In this document: in pieces, positions 39,641-49,701 of the stretch | How the letters are laid out: the number at the start of each line of letters is the position of its first letter | Position numbering within the stretch: position 1 is the first letter of the stretch | Source: a virus | DNA: 54,376 nt | Virus record (IMG/VR): IMGVR_UViG_3300020419_000019 | Span: 1 to 54,376 of that record | Reading direction: 5' to 3' (one strand) | Made by a program: the position numbers and the translations under genes | The notes under the pieces: generated by a model | Database searches by the model: none | What the model was told of the DNA's origin: nothing | The model's input: the letters and a program-made list of their open reading frames with translations, nothing else

Positions 39641-41212
39641 ATGGCCGCAATTATCACAGATCAATTTAGAATAATAAATGCTAATAATTTCGTTGACTCC
39701 GTAATTAGTGGTGATAACTCCTATTATACTTTTTTAGGTCTGGCTAATCCAACAGAAACTGGATACGGAAGAACGAGTACATGGAACAGTACAACCGTTG
39801 AACCACCATCACCAACAGATAGTATTAGTTACATAGATCATGTATATGATACTATGATGTTTGGTAGAAAAGTTTTACCTGGTGATGTTCGTAGATTAGT
39901 AAGAAAAACTCAATGGACAAAAGGTACATCATATGATATGTTTCGTCATGATTATGATGTAACCAATAGATCATTAGTTTCTAACTCTAGTAGACTATAT
40001 TCTGCAAACTATTATGTAATCAATAAAGACTTTAGAGTTTATATTTGTATTGATAATGGATCTGCAGGTATTACATCTACTGCAGGTGCATCCCTTGATG
40101 AACCTACATTTACTGATCTTGAGCCATCTGCTGCTGGTGTTAGTGGTGATGGTTATTTGTGGAAGTATCTATTTACAGTTCCTCCTGCTGACATTGTAAA
40201 GTTTGACTCTACTGAGTATGTTGCTGTTCCTAACGAATGGTCAACAAGCACTGAGAATGAGATTAAAGTGGTTCGAGATAATGGAGACTCTACAGTAAAT
40301 AATAATCAAATTAAAGTTGTTTCTATTGATGGTCAGGGTGAGGGTTATTCTTTCCTTGCATCTCCGATAGAAGTTGATATACTAGGTGATGGAACTGGGG
40401 GTAAAGTCCGAGTTCAGACCAATACCAATGGTCAAATAATTTATGCAAAAGTTACTGCTGGAGGGCAAGGTTACAGTTTTGGTAGGGTTGATCTTTCTTC
40501 TATTAATGGTAGTGCTACAAAGTTTGCTAAATTAACACCTATCATTCCTCCTTCTAGAGGTCATGGATTTGATCTTTATAAAGAATTGGGAACTGACAAA
40601 GTTTTAATTTACACTAGATTTGATAATTCTACATATGACTTTATTTCTGATACAATATTCTCTCAAGTAGGAGTTGTTAAAAATCCTGTTGCTTCAGGTG
40701 CTGGATCTACTTCTGTTCTTAATACATCAGAATTTTCAGCAGCTAACGCTATGAAATTTACAGGAGATCTAACACAGACTCTTGTAGTTGGTGCAGAAAT
40801 AACACAAAATATACCTGGCATTGGAACTGCCAGAGGTTATGTTTCTTCATATGATGTGAATACAACTATAATCAAATATTTCCAAGATAGAAATCTTTAT
40901 CTTCATCCTTCATTGTATGATCAAACTGATAATATAGGTGTTGGTGGAGATGCAAAAGTTCTCGATTTTACTGCTGCTGGTGATGCTGTCATCTCTAGTG
41001 GATTTAGTGTAAACATAGATGGAGGTTTCTCAGGAATCTCAACAACTACACCATCTGGTAAAGTTGTAGATCTTGGAGTGCAGTTTACAAGTGGTCTCGC
41101 TGGACCTGAGATAAATAAAAGAACAGGTGAGATTATTTACCTTGATAATAGACCATCTATTACAAGAAATGAACGCCAAAAAGAAGACATCAAAATCGTA
41201 TTAGAATTCTAA
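39641..41212 (+). CDS. gp8: Baseplate wedge protein gp8
   Basis: A 523-residue protein (T4 gp8 has 334). The N-terminal ITDQFRIINANNFVDSV, YTFLGLANPTE and MMFGRKVLPGDVRRLVRK are the gp8 signature in marine T4-like phages, and DGYLWKYLFTVPPADIVKF the conserved centre. The C-terminal half is an extension with fibre-like strands. gp8 dimers join the wedge to gp7. Followed after 4 bases by the DUF4815-type gene. Confidence 0.88.
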   Translation: MAAIITDQFRIINANNFVDSVISGDNSYYTFLGLANPTETGYGRTSTWNSTTVEPPSPTDSISYIDHVYDTMMFGRKVLPGDVRRLVRKTQWTKGTSYDMFRHDYDVTNRSLVSNSSRLYSANYYVINKDFRVYICIDNGSAGITSTAGASLDEPTFTDLEPSAAGVSGDGYLWKYLFTVPPADIVKFDSTEYVAVPNEWSTSTENEIKVVRDNGDSTVNNNQIKVVSIDGQGEGYSFLASPIEVDILGDGTGGKVRVQTNTNGQIIYAKVTAGGQGYSFGRVDLSSINGSATKFAKLTPIIPPSRGHGFDLYKELGTDKVLIYTRFDNSTYDFISDTIFSQVGVVKNPVASGAGSTSVLNTSEFSAANAMKFTGDLTQTLVVGAEITQNIPGIGTARGYVSSYDVNTTIIKYFQDRNLYLHPSLYDQTDNIGVGGDAKVLDFTAAGDAVISSGFSVNIDGGFSGISTTTPSGKVVDLGVQFTSGLAGPEINKRTGEIIYLDNRPSITRNERQKEDIKIVLEF

Positions 41213-41216
41213 GAAG

Positions 41217-44200
41217 ATGCCACAACAGACCAATCTTAATGTAAGTCCCTATTACGACGATTTTGATCCTAGTAAAGGTTATCATCGTGTCTTATTCAAA
41301 CCTGGTTTCCCAGTTCAGGCTAGGGAACTATCTACTTTGCAATCTATTCTGCAAAATCAGATAGAAACTTATGGTAGTCATATATTTAAAGAAGGTGCGT
41401 TAGTAATACCTGGTTCAACAACATTTGATGGAAATTATTTTGCTGTTCAAGTTAATCCAACACATTTAGGTACTGATGTTTCTGTATATGCTAATAATAT
41501 AATAGGAAAAAGATTTAAAGGACAAAATAGCGGAGTTACTGCAAAGGTAATTAATTATATTACTGCTACAGAATCTGATCAAGATTACGATACTTTTTAT
41601 GTAAAATATATTGATTCGTCTACTGATGGAGATTTCTCATTCTTCCAAGATGGAGAAGTCCTTGTTGCAGAAGAACCAGTAACTTACGGTAATACAACAA
41701 TCAATATTGGTGGAACTCTTGCATCTACAATTGCATTAAACGCATGTACTACAGGTTCTGCTTGTTCTATTGATGAGGGTGTATACTTTATCAGAGGAAA
41801 TTTTGTAAAAGTAAATAAGCAAACAATTATATTAGATCAGTATAATCAATCCCCATCTTATAGGGTTGGACTTCAAGTTTTAGAAAACACTGTTAGTGCA
41901 AAAGGAGATGAGACTTTATATGATAATGCTAAAGGATTTTCTAACTTTGCTGCACCAGGTGCAGATAGATTACAAATAACACTTGTTTTAACTAAGAAAA
42001 GTATTAATGATTTTGATGATACTGATTTTGTAGAAATACTTAGAATTAAAGAAGGTGCAGTATTTTCAATAGGTAAAGATGTAAGTGAATATAATAAAAT
42101 AAGAGATTATTTTGCTAAAAGGACTTTTGATGAGTCTGGAAATTATACTGTTAATCCATTTGGTATTAATATTGCTGAGTCTCTTAATGATCGTCTTGGA
42201 AATGATGGTGTATATTTTAAAGGGCAAACTACATTTGATAGTAACGATCCATCAGAAGATCTTGCATGTTTAAAGGTAACTGCTGGTAAAGCATACATCT
42301 TTGGATATGATGTTGATGTAACTGCTCCAACTATAATTGATTTTGAGAAACCAAGATCATTTGAAACAGTTGAAAATCAAGCATTTAATTTTGAAATGGG
42401 GAATAGATTCCTCGTTAACAATGTAAGTGGTATTACTACACTTACTGAAAGAATAGAATTGATGGGAGGTCCTCTTGGTGGAACTGCGACTGCTGCTGGT
42501 ACTGCTGAAAAAATTGGTGATGCAAAAGTATATGGATTCTCTTTAAGAGATGCTGCATACGAAAATAACGGAACTGATTGGAACTTATATCTTTATGATA
42601 TTCAAACATATACATCATTAGAATTAAATGATAATGTAACTGCATCAGAACTTAATCAGTCTGGATTTATTGTCGGTAAAGAAAGTGGTGCTGAAGGATA
42701 TGCAGTTTCTGCAGGTGCTGGATCTAGTAGTATACAAGTTACTCAGACTGCAGGAACATTCAGGAGAGGAGAAAAAATTAGTATTAATGGTGATGAAACA
42801 GTATCACGAACTATTGAAAAAGTAACTTCATATGGTATTAATGATGTATATGAGTTTGCTCAGAGTGGAAATAGTTTCACTGCTAGTAAAAAATTAAATC
42901 AAGTAATTCCAGTTGGTTTTGGTGCTGGTCAATTTAATATTGCTGCTGATGGTACAGTTACTTCACCAAGAGCAGATAGTTTCTTAATTTTCAAACCTGG
43001 CGATATATTTTCTTACGGTGCTGCTAATGATACTTCTGGTTCCTCTCTTAATGTTCCTACTCGTAATGTGGTTCTAACGGTTGCTACTGATGGTCAATCG
43101 ATGAAAGTCGGTACAATGACAACAGTTTCCGATGTGTTTGATGGTGGAGTAAAAGCATTTGATGGTATTGGATACAGAGGTGTACAGGATGTTTCTTTAC
43201 TAAATTCATCTTTAATTTCTAGAATTCCAGACATAGGAGTTAATAATGTAGATTTTAGTAATTCTACTTTACTCCTTAGTTCTCAAGTACTTAATGAAAG
43301 CAGTAATGCATTAGGTCAATTAGTTCTCCCAATAACTTCAGTTGATCTTGACGATGTAAGTTTTGTTGCTTTTGATCAAGAAAGATATTCTGTTGCATAT
43401 TCAAATGGAACTATTCAATCTATTACTGAAGATCAAATTCAAATAACTGGAACTAGTATTACAATATTTGGATTAACTCCAAGTCAGAGTAATATTAGAG
43501 TAAATGTAACTGTTCAAAAATCAAATATTAAAAACAAAGTTAAAGAATTTAAGAGATGTCAACAAACAGAAATTACTAGATCTGCAAATCAAAGATCTGG
43601 AACTAATGCTGGCACCAGTATTAATGATGGATTGAATCATAGTGCTCTGTATGGTATTAGAGTTCAAGATAGAGAAATATGTCTAAACCATCCAGACGCT
43701 ACTGATATTATTGCAGTCTATGAGTCATTAGATACTAATACACCTGTTCTTGATAAATTAACCTTTACATCTACTGATGATATTTTTACCGAAGCAATTA
43801 TTGGTGAAAAAATTACAGGATCAGATAGTAAAGCAATTGCGAGAGTAATCTCTATTGATTCTGGTAATAATCAAATTAGTATTGTTTATCTTACTGATAA
43901 TAAATTTGTATTATTAGAGACATTAGAATTTGACGAATCATCTGCTGTTGCTACAGTTCAAGCAACAACACCTGGTAAGTATAATAATATTACTAGCAGT
44001 TATATGCTAGACAAAGGACAAAAAGATCAGTATTATGATTATTCTAAAATTGTTAGAAATGGTGGAGCATTTGTTCCTCATAGAAAACTATTAATTATCT
44101 ACAACAGATATGATGTTCCTAGTGGTGACACTGGAGATATATTTACTGTTAATAGTTACGAATTTGAAAGATATACGAATGATATACCAGCAATAGGACC

Positions 44201-47200
44201 ATCAAGAACTCCTGCACATGATGTATTAGATTTTAGACCACAAGTTCCTGTATACGATCCATCATCTGCTACAGTATCTCCATTCTTCTTTACTGCTAGA
44301 GATTTTACTGGAAAACCTGATAGACTTTTAACACCTAATGAGTCAATCGTATTTAACTACGATTTCTATCTTCCTAGAATAGACAAATTAGTTTTACACC
44401 AAAATGGCGAATTCATATTATTAGAAGGTACACCTTCTAGACAACCAATACCTCCAGAATCACAAGATAGAACTCTTGAACTTGCTACGATTCTTCTTCC
44501 TGCATATATGAAAAATGTAGAAGATGCAAGAGTGTTTCTAAAACAGAATCGTAGATACACTATGAAAGATATTGGTAAAATTGATGATAGAGTTAAAAAT
44601 TTAGAAGAAATAACTACCTTAAATCTTTTAGAAAAGAGTGCAGAATCTCTTCAAATTAGAGACGCACAAGGTTTTGACAGATTCAAATCTGGATTCTTTG
44701 TAGATGCATTCAACTCATTCAATTTCATGGCACCGAGTTCTCCTGCCGATATCGATACAGATCTGCAAGAACTCAGACCAATAAGAGAATTTGAATCTAT
44801 TGCTTTACAAATTGCTCCTAAAACAGATGTATCAGTACAACAATTAGATTTCAACACTGACTTTGAATTACTTGATGATGAAAATACACAAAAGACAGGT
44901 ACTCTTATTACACTAAAATATGAAGATGAACTTTATATTGAGCAGAATTTTGCAACTAAAACAAACAATATCAACCCATTTCATGTAGTATCATATACTG
45001 GAGAAGTTAGACTGCTTCCAACTGTTGATAGATGGATCAATACTCAAAGAACACAAAATGTTATTAGAGATACTATTGGTATTACTGTTTTCAACAATCA
45101 AGTTGCTGCTAATTTCAATGTAACTAGATCAGGAAATGGTGGTGGATCTGCAACAGTAACAACTGCGGAAGTAGGTAGAACTACACAAAGAGATGATATT
45201 AGATCTGAGAACACATTTATTGCTGAAGAAAACTTTGATCCATTCTGTCGTTCTAGAAATGTACAGTTCTCAGCATTAGGTTTAAAACCATTTACTAATT
45301 TCTATGCATTCTTTGATAATATTGGTGGTATAGATGTCATACCAAAACTTTTAGAAGTATATGATGTTACAGGATCATTCCAAGTTGGAGAAACAATAAG
45401 AGGAAATATTGGTGCAACTGCATTTGAGTTTAGATTATGTACTCCAAATCATAAGACAGGACCGTTTGCTAACCCTACAGAAACATATGATGTTAACCCA
45501 TATGATTCAAGTTCTACATTACCAAATGGATATTCACAGGCATCAACAATATTAAACATTGATACTGTTGGACTTTGCGAACAGGCACAAGGAGCATTCT
45601 TTGGATTTGCAGCAGCTCAAATGGTTCTTAGAGGAATAACTAGTGGTGCTCAAGCAAGAGTAGCAAGAGTAAGATTAGTATCTGATAACTTTGGTGATCT
45701 AACTGGTGCTATGTGGATTAGAGATCCTAATGCAACTCCTACTCCTCAGATAAGAATTAGATCTGGTAATAGAACCTTTAAATTAACATCTAGTGAAATA
45801 GACGCTACACCTGTACCAGGCAGCACATTAATTTCTAGTGGTGTTGCTAGATATACAGCAACTGGTACAACAAGACTTGTTCAAACTGATGTTAGAATTA
45901 CAACCTTAGCAACTACTACGGTTAACAATCTATCAACAATTGATATACAAAGATCTGATCCACCGCCCCCTCCACCTCCACCACCACCACCTCCTGTTAT
46001 CATTAACAATACAGTGGTTATTGATAGAACTAGAACTGTCATTAATAATGTATTAACTAGAAGAGGTCGTAGAGCTTTTGCAGGTAATAGTAGAAGTGGT
46101 GGAACTAGGGGATCCTTTAGAAGAAGGAGAAGAACTCGTAGTAGAAGAAGAGACCCTTTAGCACAGTCATTTGTAACGGGACCTGAGGGTGTATGGTTAA
46201 CTAAAGTTGAAGTTTTCTTCGCAACAGTTAACTCTGGCACAACACCAGTAAATCTTCAGATAAGAACAGTTGAGTTAGGTTTACCTACACTTGACATTGT
46301 ATCTCCTGATGCAATAGTAACCTTGCGTCCATCTGATATACAAACATCTACTGATGGTAGTGTACCAACCACATTCAAATTTCCAGCACCTGTTTACTTA
46401 GATCCTCAAGAAGCGTTCTGTGTAGTTCTGCTATCAGATAGTGATGAGTATACAGTATTCTGTGGAGAGATGGGTCAGAAAGCCATCAATCAACAGACTC
46501 TTCCTTCTGCTCAAGGTAAGATTTACTCACAGCAATTTGCTATGGGTTCACTCTTTAAATCTCAAAACGGATCTACTTGGACTCCAGCTCAGTTTGAAGA
46601 TATGACTTTCAAACTTTATAGAGCTAAGTATACCTCACAAAGAGGATTAATAACATTCTTTAATCCACCTATTGAACCTAACAATGGTCAGGTTCCTAGA
46701 CTAAACTTCAACCCTATTAGAGGTCTTCCTAAGAAAGCTAAAATTGGTATTACTACCACAACTAATGCTGGATTAATTGGAACTGTATTTACTCAGGGAA
46801 GAAAGATTGGTGAAAGTAACGAGACTTATCGTTACGCATTTGTTGATGATCAAGGCGGACCTGTCGATGGTACTGTTGGTATTTTAACTGGTGGTAAAGG
46901 ATATGGAACTCCTTCAAACCCAGTCAGTACTTACAATATTACTGGAGATGGTTCTGGATTAACTTTAAATGTTACTGTTTCAGCTGGACTGTCTGCTATT
47001 ACTGCTGCTACTGTAGTAAATGATGGTAATGGATACAAGGTCGGTGATATTGTTGGACTTGCAACTGCAGGTACTGGTAATGCTGGTTCTGGTGTTCGTG
47101 TTGCTATTAGTTCTATAGCAGGAGTTGATACTCTGTATCTAACAAATGTTCAGGCACAGGAATTTGATGTAACTTCTAATGATTTAACATATGTTCATAG

Positions 47201-48602
47201 CTCAGGTCAAGTTATAGATTCTGGACTTGATATATGGCAATATGATGAAGAAGGTGGAAACTACACAGGTGAATACTTTAAAGTAGATCACAGAAATCAT
47301 GGAATGTATGGAACTGGTAATAAGGTTCTTATTTCTGATGTAGCATCTGATGTTCTTCCTACAGAATTAAGTGTTGATGTTGCTTCTAATGAAACTAGCA
47401 TTTCTGTTGCATCAACTAGTCAGTTTGCTGAATTTGAAGGTGCTGTTGTTAGTGCTGCTAATACTGGATATGCTTTCTTGAATAGTGAGCTTTTATCTTA
47501 CACTAGCGTTGGTATTTCTAGTCTCGGTGGTGTTACAAGAGGAATTGATGGAACTAATGCACTAAATCATTTTAAAGGTGATGCTATTAGTAAATATGAA
47601 TTAAATGGTGTTTCTCTTGCAAAGATTAATACAGAGCATACTGTAGAAACTTCTCTGGTTGGTATTGATGAATATTACATCAAGATCAATAGAGGATCTA
47701 GCAGAGGTTCTGATGATACCACTAATAATATCCCACAACTATCATTTGCTGAAGAAGCTTCTGGAGGTGGTAATTCAGTTTACGCATCTAAGAATATTCA
47801 GTATGATGCTATAAGGACTAATATTGATGCAACAACTTTCGGACCTACAGATTTTGTTTCCCTCACATTAAGGAGTGTTACAGGTACATCTGTTGACGGT
47901 AATGAGGCATCATTTGTAGATCAGGGATTTGAAAACATAGAACTCAATAGAGATAATCAGTTGGCATCAACAAGAATTATCGCTTCTAGAGTTAATGAAC
48001 AGAATCAATTAGGTTCTTTGGACAGATCTAAATCACATACAATTACTGTTGAATTTGATAATGGTGGAGATGATTTCAACTCACCCACTATTAATCTTGA
48101 AGGTGCTTCTTCTTTACTCTATGAGAATAGAATTAATGCACCAATAAGTAATTATCTAACTGATCCTAGGGTCAAGCAGAGATTTAATGATCCACATTCT
48201 GCATACTATATGTCGAATCCAATCTATATTAAGAATCCTGCAACATCTATAAGAGTTATATTTGAAGCTCGTAGACCAGCTGAAACTGATTTTAGAGTTC
48301 TATATAGTACTTTAAGAGCAGATTCTAGTGAAGTTACACCTGGCTTTGAACTATTTCCTGGTTATTTAAACCTTTTAGATATAGATGGAGATGGTGTTGG
48401 TGATCAAATTATTGATCCTAATAATAATAGCGGTTTACCCGACCAATTTATCTCACCTGATGCTACTACATACCGTGAATACCAATACACGGTAGATAAC
48501 CTTCCTAGTTTTACTGGATTCCAGATTAAGATAGTCTTCACAGGGACTGACCAATCTAAACATCCTGTAATTAAAAACCTTAGAGCAATCGCAGTAGCAT
48601 GA
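41217..48602 (+). CDS. Large DUF4815-type tail/baseplate structural protein (2461 aa)
   Basis: The N-terminus (LNVSPYYDDFDPSKGYHRVLFKPGFPVQARELSTLQSILQNQIE) is the DUF4815 signature found in marine T4-like phages, in the position held by gp9/gp10 in T4. About 1100 residues of that domain are followed by linker sequence, a run of 12 Pro (residues 1582-1593), an Arg-rich segment (about 1615-1646, including RRRRRTRSRRR), then a second conserved domain starting DPLAQSFVTGPEGVWLTKVEVFF and a glycine-rich C-terminal part. It most likely forms the outer baseplate and a fibre attachment site (inference). The stop overlaps the next start. No catalytic motif recognised. Confidence 0.82.
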   Translation: MPQQTNLNVSPYYDDFDPSKGYHRVLFKPGFPVQARELSTLQSILQNQIETYGSHIFKEGALVIPGSTTFDGNYFAVQVNPTHLGTDVSVYANNIIGKRFKGQNSGVTAKVINYITATESDQDYDTFYVKYIDSSTDGDFSFFQDGEVLVAEEPVTYGNTTINIGGTLASTIALNACTTGSACSIDEGVYFIRGNFVKVNKQTIILDQYNQSPSYRVGLQVLENTVSAKGDETLYDNAKGFSNFAAPGADRLQITLVLTKKSINDFDDTDFVEILRIKEGAVFSIGKDVSEYNKIRDYFAKRTFDESGNYTVNPFGINIAESLNDRLGNDGVYFKGQTTFDSNDPSEDLACLKVTAGKAYIFGYDVDVTAPTIIDFEKPRSFETVENQAFNFEMGNRFLVNNVSGITTLTERIELMGGPLGGTATAAGTAEKIGDAKVYGFSLRDAAYENNGTDWNLYLYDIQTYTSLELNDNVTASELNQSGFIVGKESGAEGYAVSAGAGSSSIQVTQTAGTFRRGEKISINGDETVSRTIEKVTSYGINDVYEFAQSGNSFTASKKLNQVIPVGFGAGQFNIAADGTVTSPRADSFLIFKPGDIFSYGAANDTSGSSLNVPTRNVVLTVATDGQSMKVGTMTTVSDVFDGGVKAFDGIGYRGVQDVSLLNSSLISRIPDIGVNNVDFSNSTLLLSSQVLNESSNALGQLVLPITSVDLDDVSFVAFDQERYSVAYSNGTIQSITEDQIQITGTSITIFGLTPSQSNIRVNVTVQKSNIKNKVKEFKRCQQTEITRSANQRSGTNAGTSINDGLNHSALYGIRVQDREICLNHPDATDIIAVYESLDTNTPVLDKLTFTSTDDIFTEAIIGEKITGSDSKAIARVISIDSGNNQISIVYLTDNKFVLLETLEFDESSAVATVQATTPGKYNNITSSYMLDKGQKDQYYDYSKIVRNGGAFVPHRKLLIIYNRYDVPSGDTGDIFTVNSYEFERYTNDIPAIGPSRTPAHDVLDFRPQVPVYDPSSATVSPFFFTARDFTGKPDRLLTPNESIVFNYDFYLPRIDKLVLHQNGEFILLEGTPSRQPIPPESQDRTLELATILLPAYMKNVEDARVFLKQNRRYTMKDIGKIDDRVKNLEEITTLNLLEKSAESLQIRDAQGFDRFKSGFFVDAFNSFNFMAPSSPADIDTDLQELRPIREFESIALQIAPKTDVSVQQLDFNTDFELLDDENTQKTGTLITLKYEDELYIEQNFATKTNNINPFHVVSYTGEVRLLPTVDRWINTQRTQNVIRDTIGITVFNNQVAANFNVTRSGNGGGSATVTTAEVGRTTQRDDIRSENTFIAEENFDPFCRSRNVQFSALGLKPFTNFYAFFDNIGGIDVIPKLLEVYDVTGSFQVGETIRGNIGATAFEFRLCTPNHKTGPFANPTETYDVNPYDSSSTLPNGYSQASTILNIDTVGLCEQAQGAFFGFAAAQMVLRGITSGAQARVARVRLVSDNFGDLTGAMWIRDPNATPTPQIRIRSGNRTFKLTSSEIDATPVPGSTLISSGVARYTATGTTRLVQTDVRITTLATTTVNNLSTIDIQRSDPPPPPPPPPPPPVIINNTVVIDRTRTVINNVLTRRGRRAFAGNSRSGGTRGSFRRRRRTRSRRRDPLAQSFVTGPEGVWLTKVEVFFATVNSGTTPVNLQIRTVELGLPTLDIVSPDAIVTLRPSDIQTSTDGSVPTTFKFPAPVYLDPQEAFCVVLLSDSDEYTVFCGEMGQKAINQQTLPSAQGKIYSQQFAMGSLFKSQNGSTWTPAQFEDMTFKLYRAKYTSQRGLITFFNPPIEPNNGQVPRLNFNPIRGLPKKAKIGITTTTNAGLIGTVFTQGRKIGESNETYRYAFVDDQGGPVDGTVGILTGGKGYGTPSNPVSTYNITGDGSGLTLNVTVSAGLSAITAATVVNDGNGYKVGDIVGLATAGTGNAGSGVRVAISSIAGVDTLYLTNVQAQEFDVTSNDLTYVHSSGQVIDSGLDIWQYDEEGGNYTGEYFKVDHRNHGMYGTGNKVLISDVASDVLPTELSVDVASNETSISVASTSQFAEFEGAVVSAANTGYAFLNSELLSYTSVGISSLGGVTRGIDGTNALNHFKGDAISKYELNGVSLAKINTEHTVETSLVGIDEYYIKINRGSSRGSDDTTNNIPQLSFAEEASGGGNSVYASKNIQYDAIRTNIDATTFGPTDFVSLTLRSVTGTSVDGNEASFVDQGFENIELNRDNQLASTRIIASRVNEQNQLGSLDRSKSHTITVEFDNGGDDFNSPTINLEGASSLLYENRINAPISNYLTDPRVKQRFNDPHSAYYMSNPIYIKNPATSIRVIFEARRPAETDFRVLYSTLRADSSEVTPGFELFPGYLNLLDIDGDGVGDQIIDPNNNSGLPDQFISPDATTYREYQYTVDNLPSFTGFQIKIVFTGTDQSKHPVIKNLRAIAVA
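45960..45995 (+). repeat. Polyproline codon run (12 Pro)
   Basis: Twelve consecutive Pro codons (CCN) within the 2461-residue gene, the most C-rich stretch in the AT-rich window. Forms a stiff PPII rod ahead of an Arg-rich linker. Confidence 0.9.
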
Positions 48603-48811
48603 CAAACTCATCTTTAATCCCAGTTGAAGGACATCCTAATTTTTGTAGAGATAAAAACACAGGAGCTATCATTAATACTGATAGTTCCTCTTTCGCTGCT
48701 TACCACCAAAGGAATTCCCAAAAAAAGATGGAAAGATTAGAGATAGAGGAGATGAAGAACGACATCGCTGAGATGAAACAAATGATGAGGGCATTAATGG
48801 CAAAGTTATGA
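48599..48811 (+). CDS. Small virion-associated coiled-coil protein
   Basis: A 70-residue protein. The pattern VEGHPNFCRDKNTGAIINTDSSSFAAYHQR is common in small T4-like marine phage proteins near structural genes; the end (EEMKNDIAEMKQMMRALMAKL) is a coiled coil. Likely structural or an assembly factor. It overlaps the previous gene (ATGA) and the next. Confidence 0.72.
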   Translation: MTNSSLIPVEGHPNFCRDKNTGAIINTDSSSFAAYHQRNSQKKMERLEIEEMKNDIAEMKQMMRALMAKL

Positions 48812-48960
48812 AACTAAGACTGCCCAATAAAAAATTATTTGGTGAGCGACTTAAAATGAATAAGTGGCCAGTGAATTGGTTTGATGACAAAAAAAAGTTA
48901 AAAGAAGAGAAAGAAAGAAAAAGACAAGAAAAAATTAAAAAACTATATCCAAAAATATGA
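48808..48960 (+). CDS. Very basic 50-residue protein
   Basis: MKLRLPNKKLFGERLKMNKWPVNWFDDKKKLKEEKERKRQEKIKKLYPKI: Lys/Arg-rich helix, ATGA overlap at both ends. Found among structural genes; binding to nucleic acid or acidic scaffold is only a guess. Confidence 0.55.
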   Translation: MKLRLPNKKLFGERLKMNKWPVNWFDDKKKLKEEKERKRQEKIKKLYPKI

Positions 48961-49121
48961 GTAGAAATCCACACTCTGAATTCTTGAAATACCACGGTTT
49001 TACTGAGGTTGATACACCAAGAAAAGAAGAAACTGACATGGCAGCATTAAAATCTGAAATGGCAGAAATAAAAATTACGATGCTTCAAGTCCTGCAGGAG
49101 TTGCAGAAACTAAATACATAA
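48957..49121 (+). CDS. Small coiled-coil protein related to the gene at 48599
   Basis: A 54-residue protein: MSRNPHSEFLKYHGFTEVDTPR... with coiled-coil end EMAEIKITMLQVLQEL. The end resembles that of the 48599 protein (DIAEMKQMMRALMAKL), so the two may be paralogues. ATGA overlap. Confidence 0.58.
   Translation: MSRNPHSEFLKYHGFTEVDTPRKEETDMAALKSEMAEIKITMLQVLQELQKLNT
49110..49117 (+). promoter_or_regulatory. Possible late promoter (CTAAATAC)
   Basis: Imperfect match to the late consensus, 30 bases before the ATG at 49148, within the end of the previous gene. Position is right, sequence is marginal. Confidence 0.3.
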
Positions 49122-49147
49122 TAGGATAATCCGAGTGTTGTTAACAG

Positions 49148-49486
49148 ATGGCCGTCTACATTGCAAATCTTCAAATAGAAGCTGGTGTGGACTTTCAGCA
49201 CGGTTTCAGCTTAGGTGATAGTGATACAGGAACATATTTGAACCTGAACAACTACACCGTCACTTCTCAAATGAGAAAATGGGCTGGATCAACTACATCT
49301 GTTTCCTTCGCAGCTACAATTACCGACCCTGATGAGGGTCAACTCGAAGTTTCTTTGGGTTCGACTCAGACAGTTGATATTAAACCTGGCCGTTATGTTT
49401 ATGATGTTTTATTGAGTGACGCATCTGGTTACAAATATAAGGTCGTTGAGGGAATGATCCTAGTTAGAGTAGGAGTCACAAGGTAA
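49148..49486 (+). CDS. Conserved small phage structural protein
   Basis: A 112-residue all-beta protein: MAVYIANLQIEAGVDFQHGFSLGDSDTGTYLNLNNYTVTSQMRKWAGST, ending DGMILVRVG-type strands. This strand pattern (a donated N-terminal strand, then an Ig-like barrel) is found just before fibre genes in many marine phages. Likely a fibre adaptor or baseplate protein (inference). Next gene starts 2 bases after its stop. Confidence 0.7.
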   Translation: MAVYIANLQIEAGVDFQHGFSLGDSDTGTYLNLNNYTVTSQMRKWAGSTTSVSFAATITDPDEGQLEVSLGSTQTVDIKPGRYVYDVLLSDASGYKYKVVEGMILVRVGVTR

Positions 49487-49488
49487 CC

Positions 49489-49701
49489 ATGCCATCTCTC
49501 AGAATAGGTACAGGCAATCAAGTAAAAGTAATCGCTAGTGGATCTCTTGGTGGAGGTTCTGGTGGTCGCTTGTCTTTACTGTCTGATGTTAACTCAAGTA
49601 ATCTTCAAGATGGAAGTTTGCTTGTATATGATGCTGCGACAAGTAATTTCGTAGCCACTAAGAATTTCCCTGCAGCAATCATTGATGGAGGTATCTACTA
49701 G
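49489..49701 (+). CDS. Small Gly-rich fibre-linked protein
   Basis: A 70-residue protein. RLSLLSDVNSSNLQDGSLLVYDAATSNFVATKNF is the short fibre hinge repeat (LSDV...DGxLLVYD...FVA) of phage tail fibres. It overlaps the next start by one base, so a small chaperone or hinge partner of the distal fibre is possible. Confidence 0.62.
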   Translation: MPSLRIGTGNQVKVIASGSLGGGSGGRLSLLSDVNSSNLQDGSLLVYDAATSNFVATKNFPAAIIDGGIY

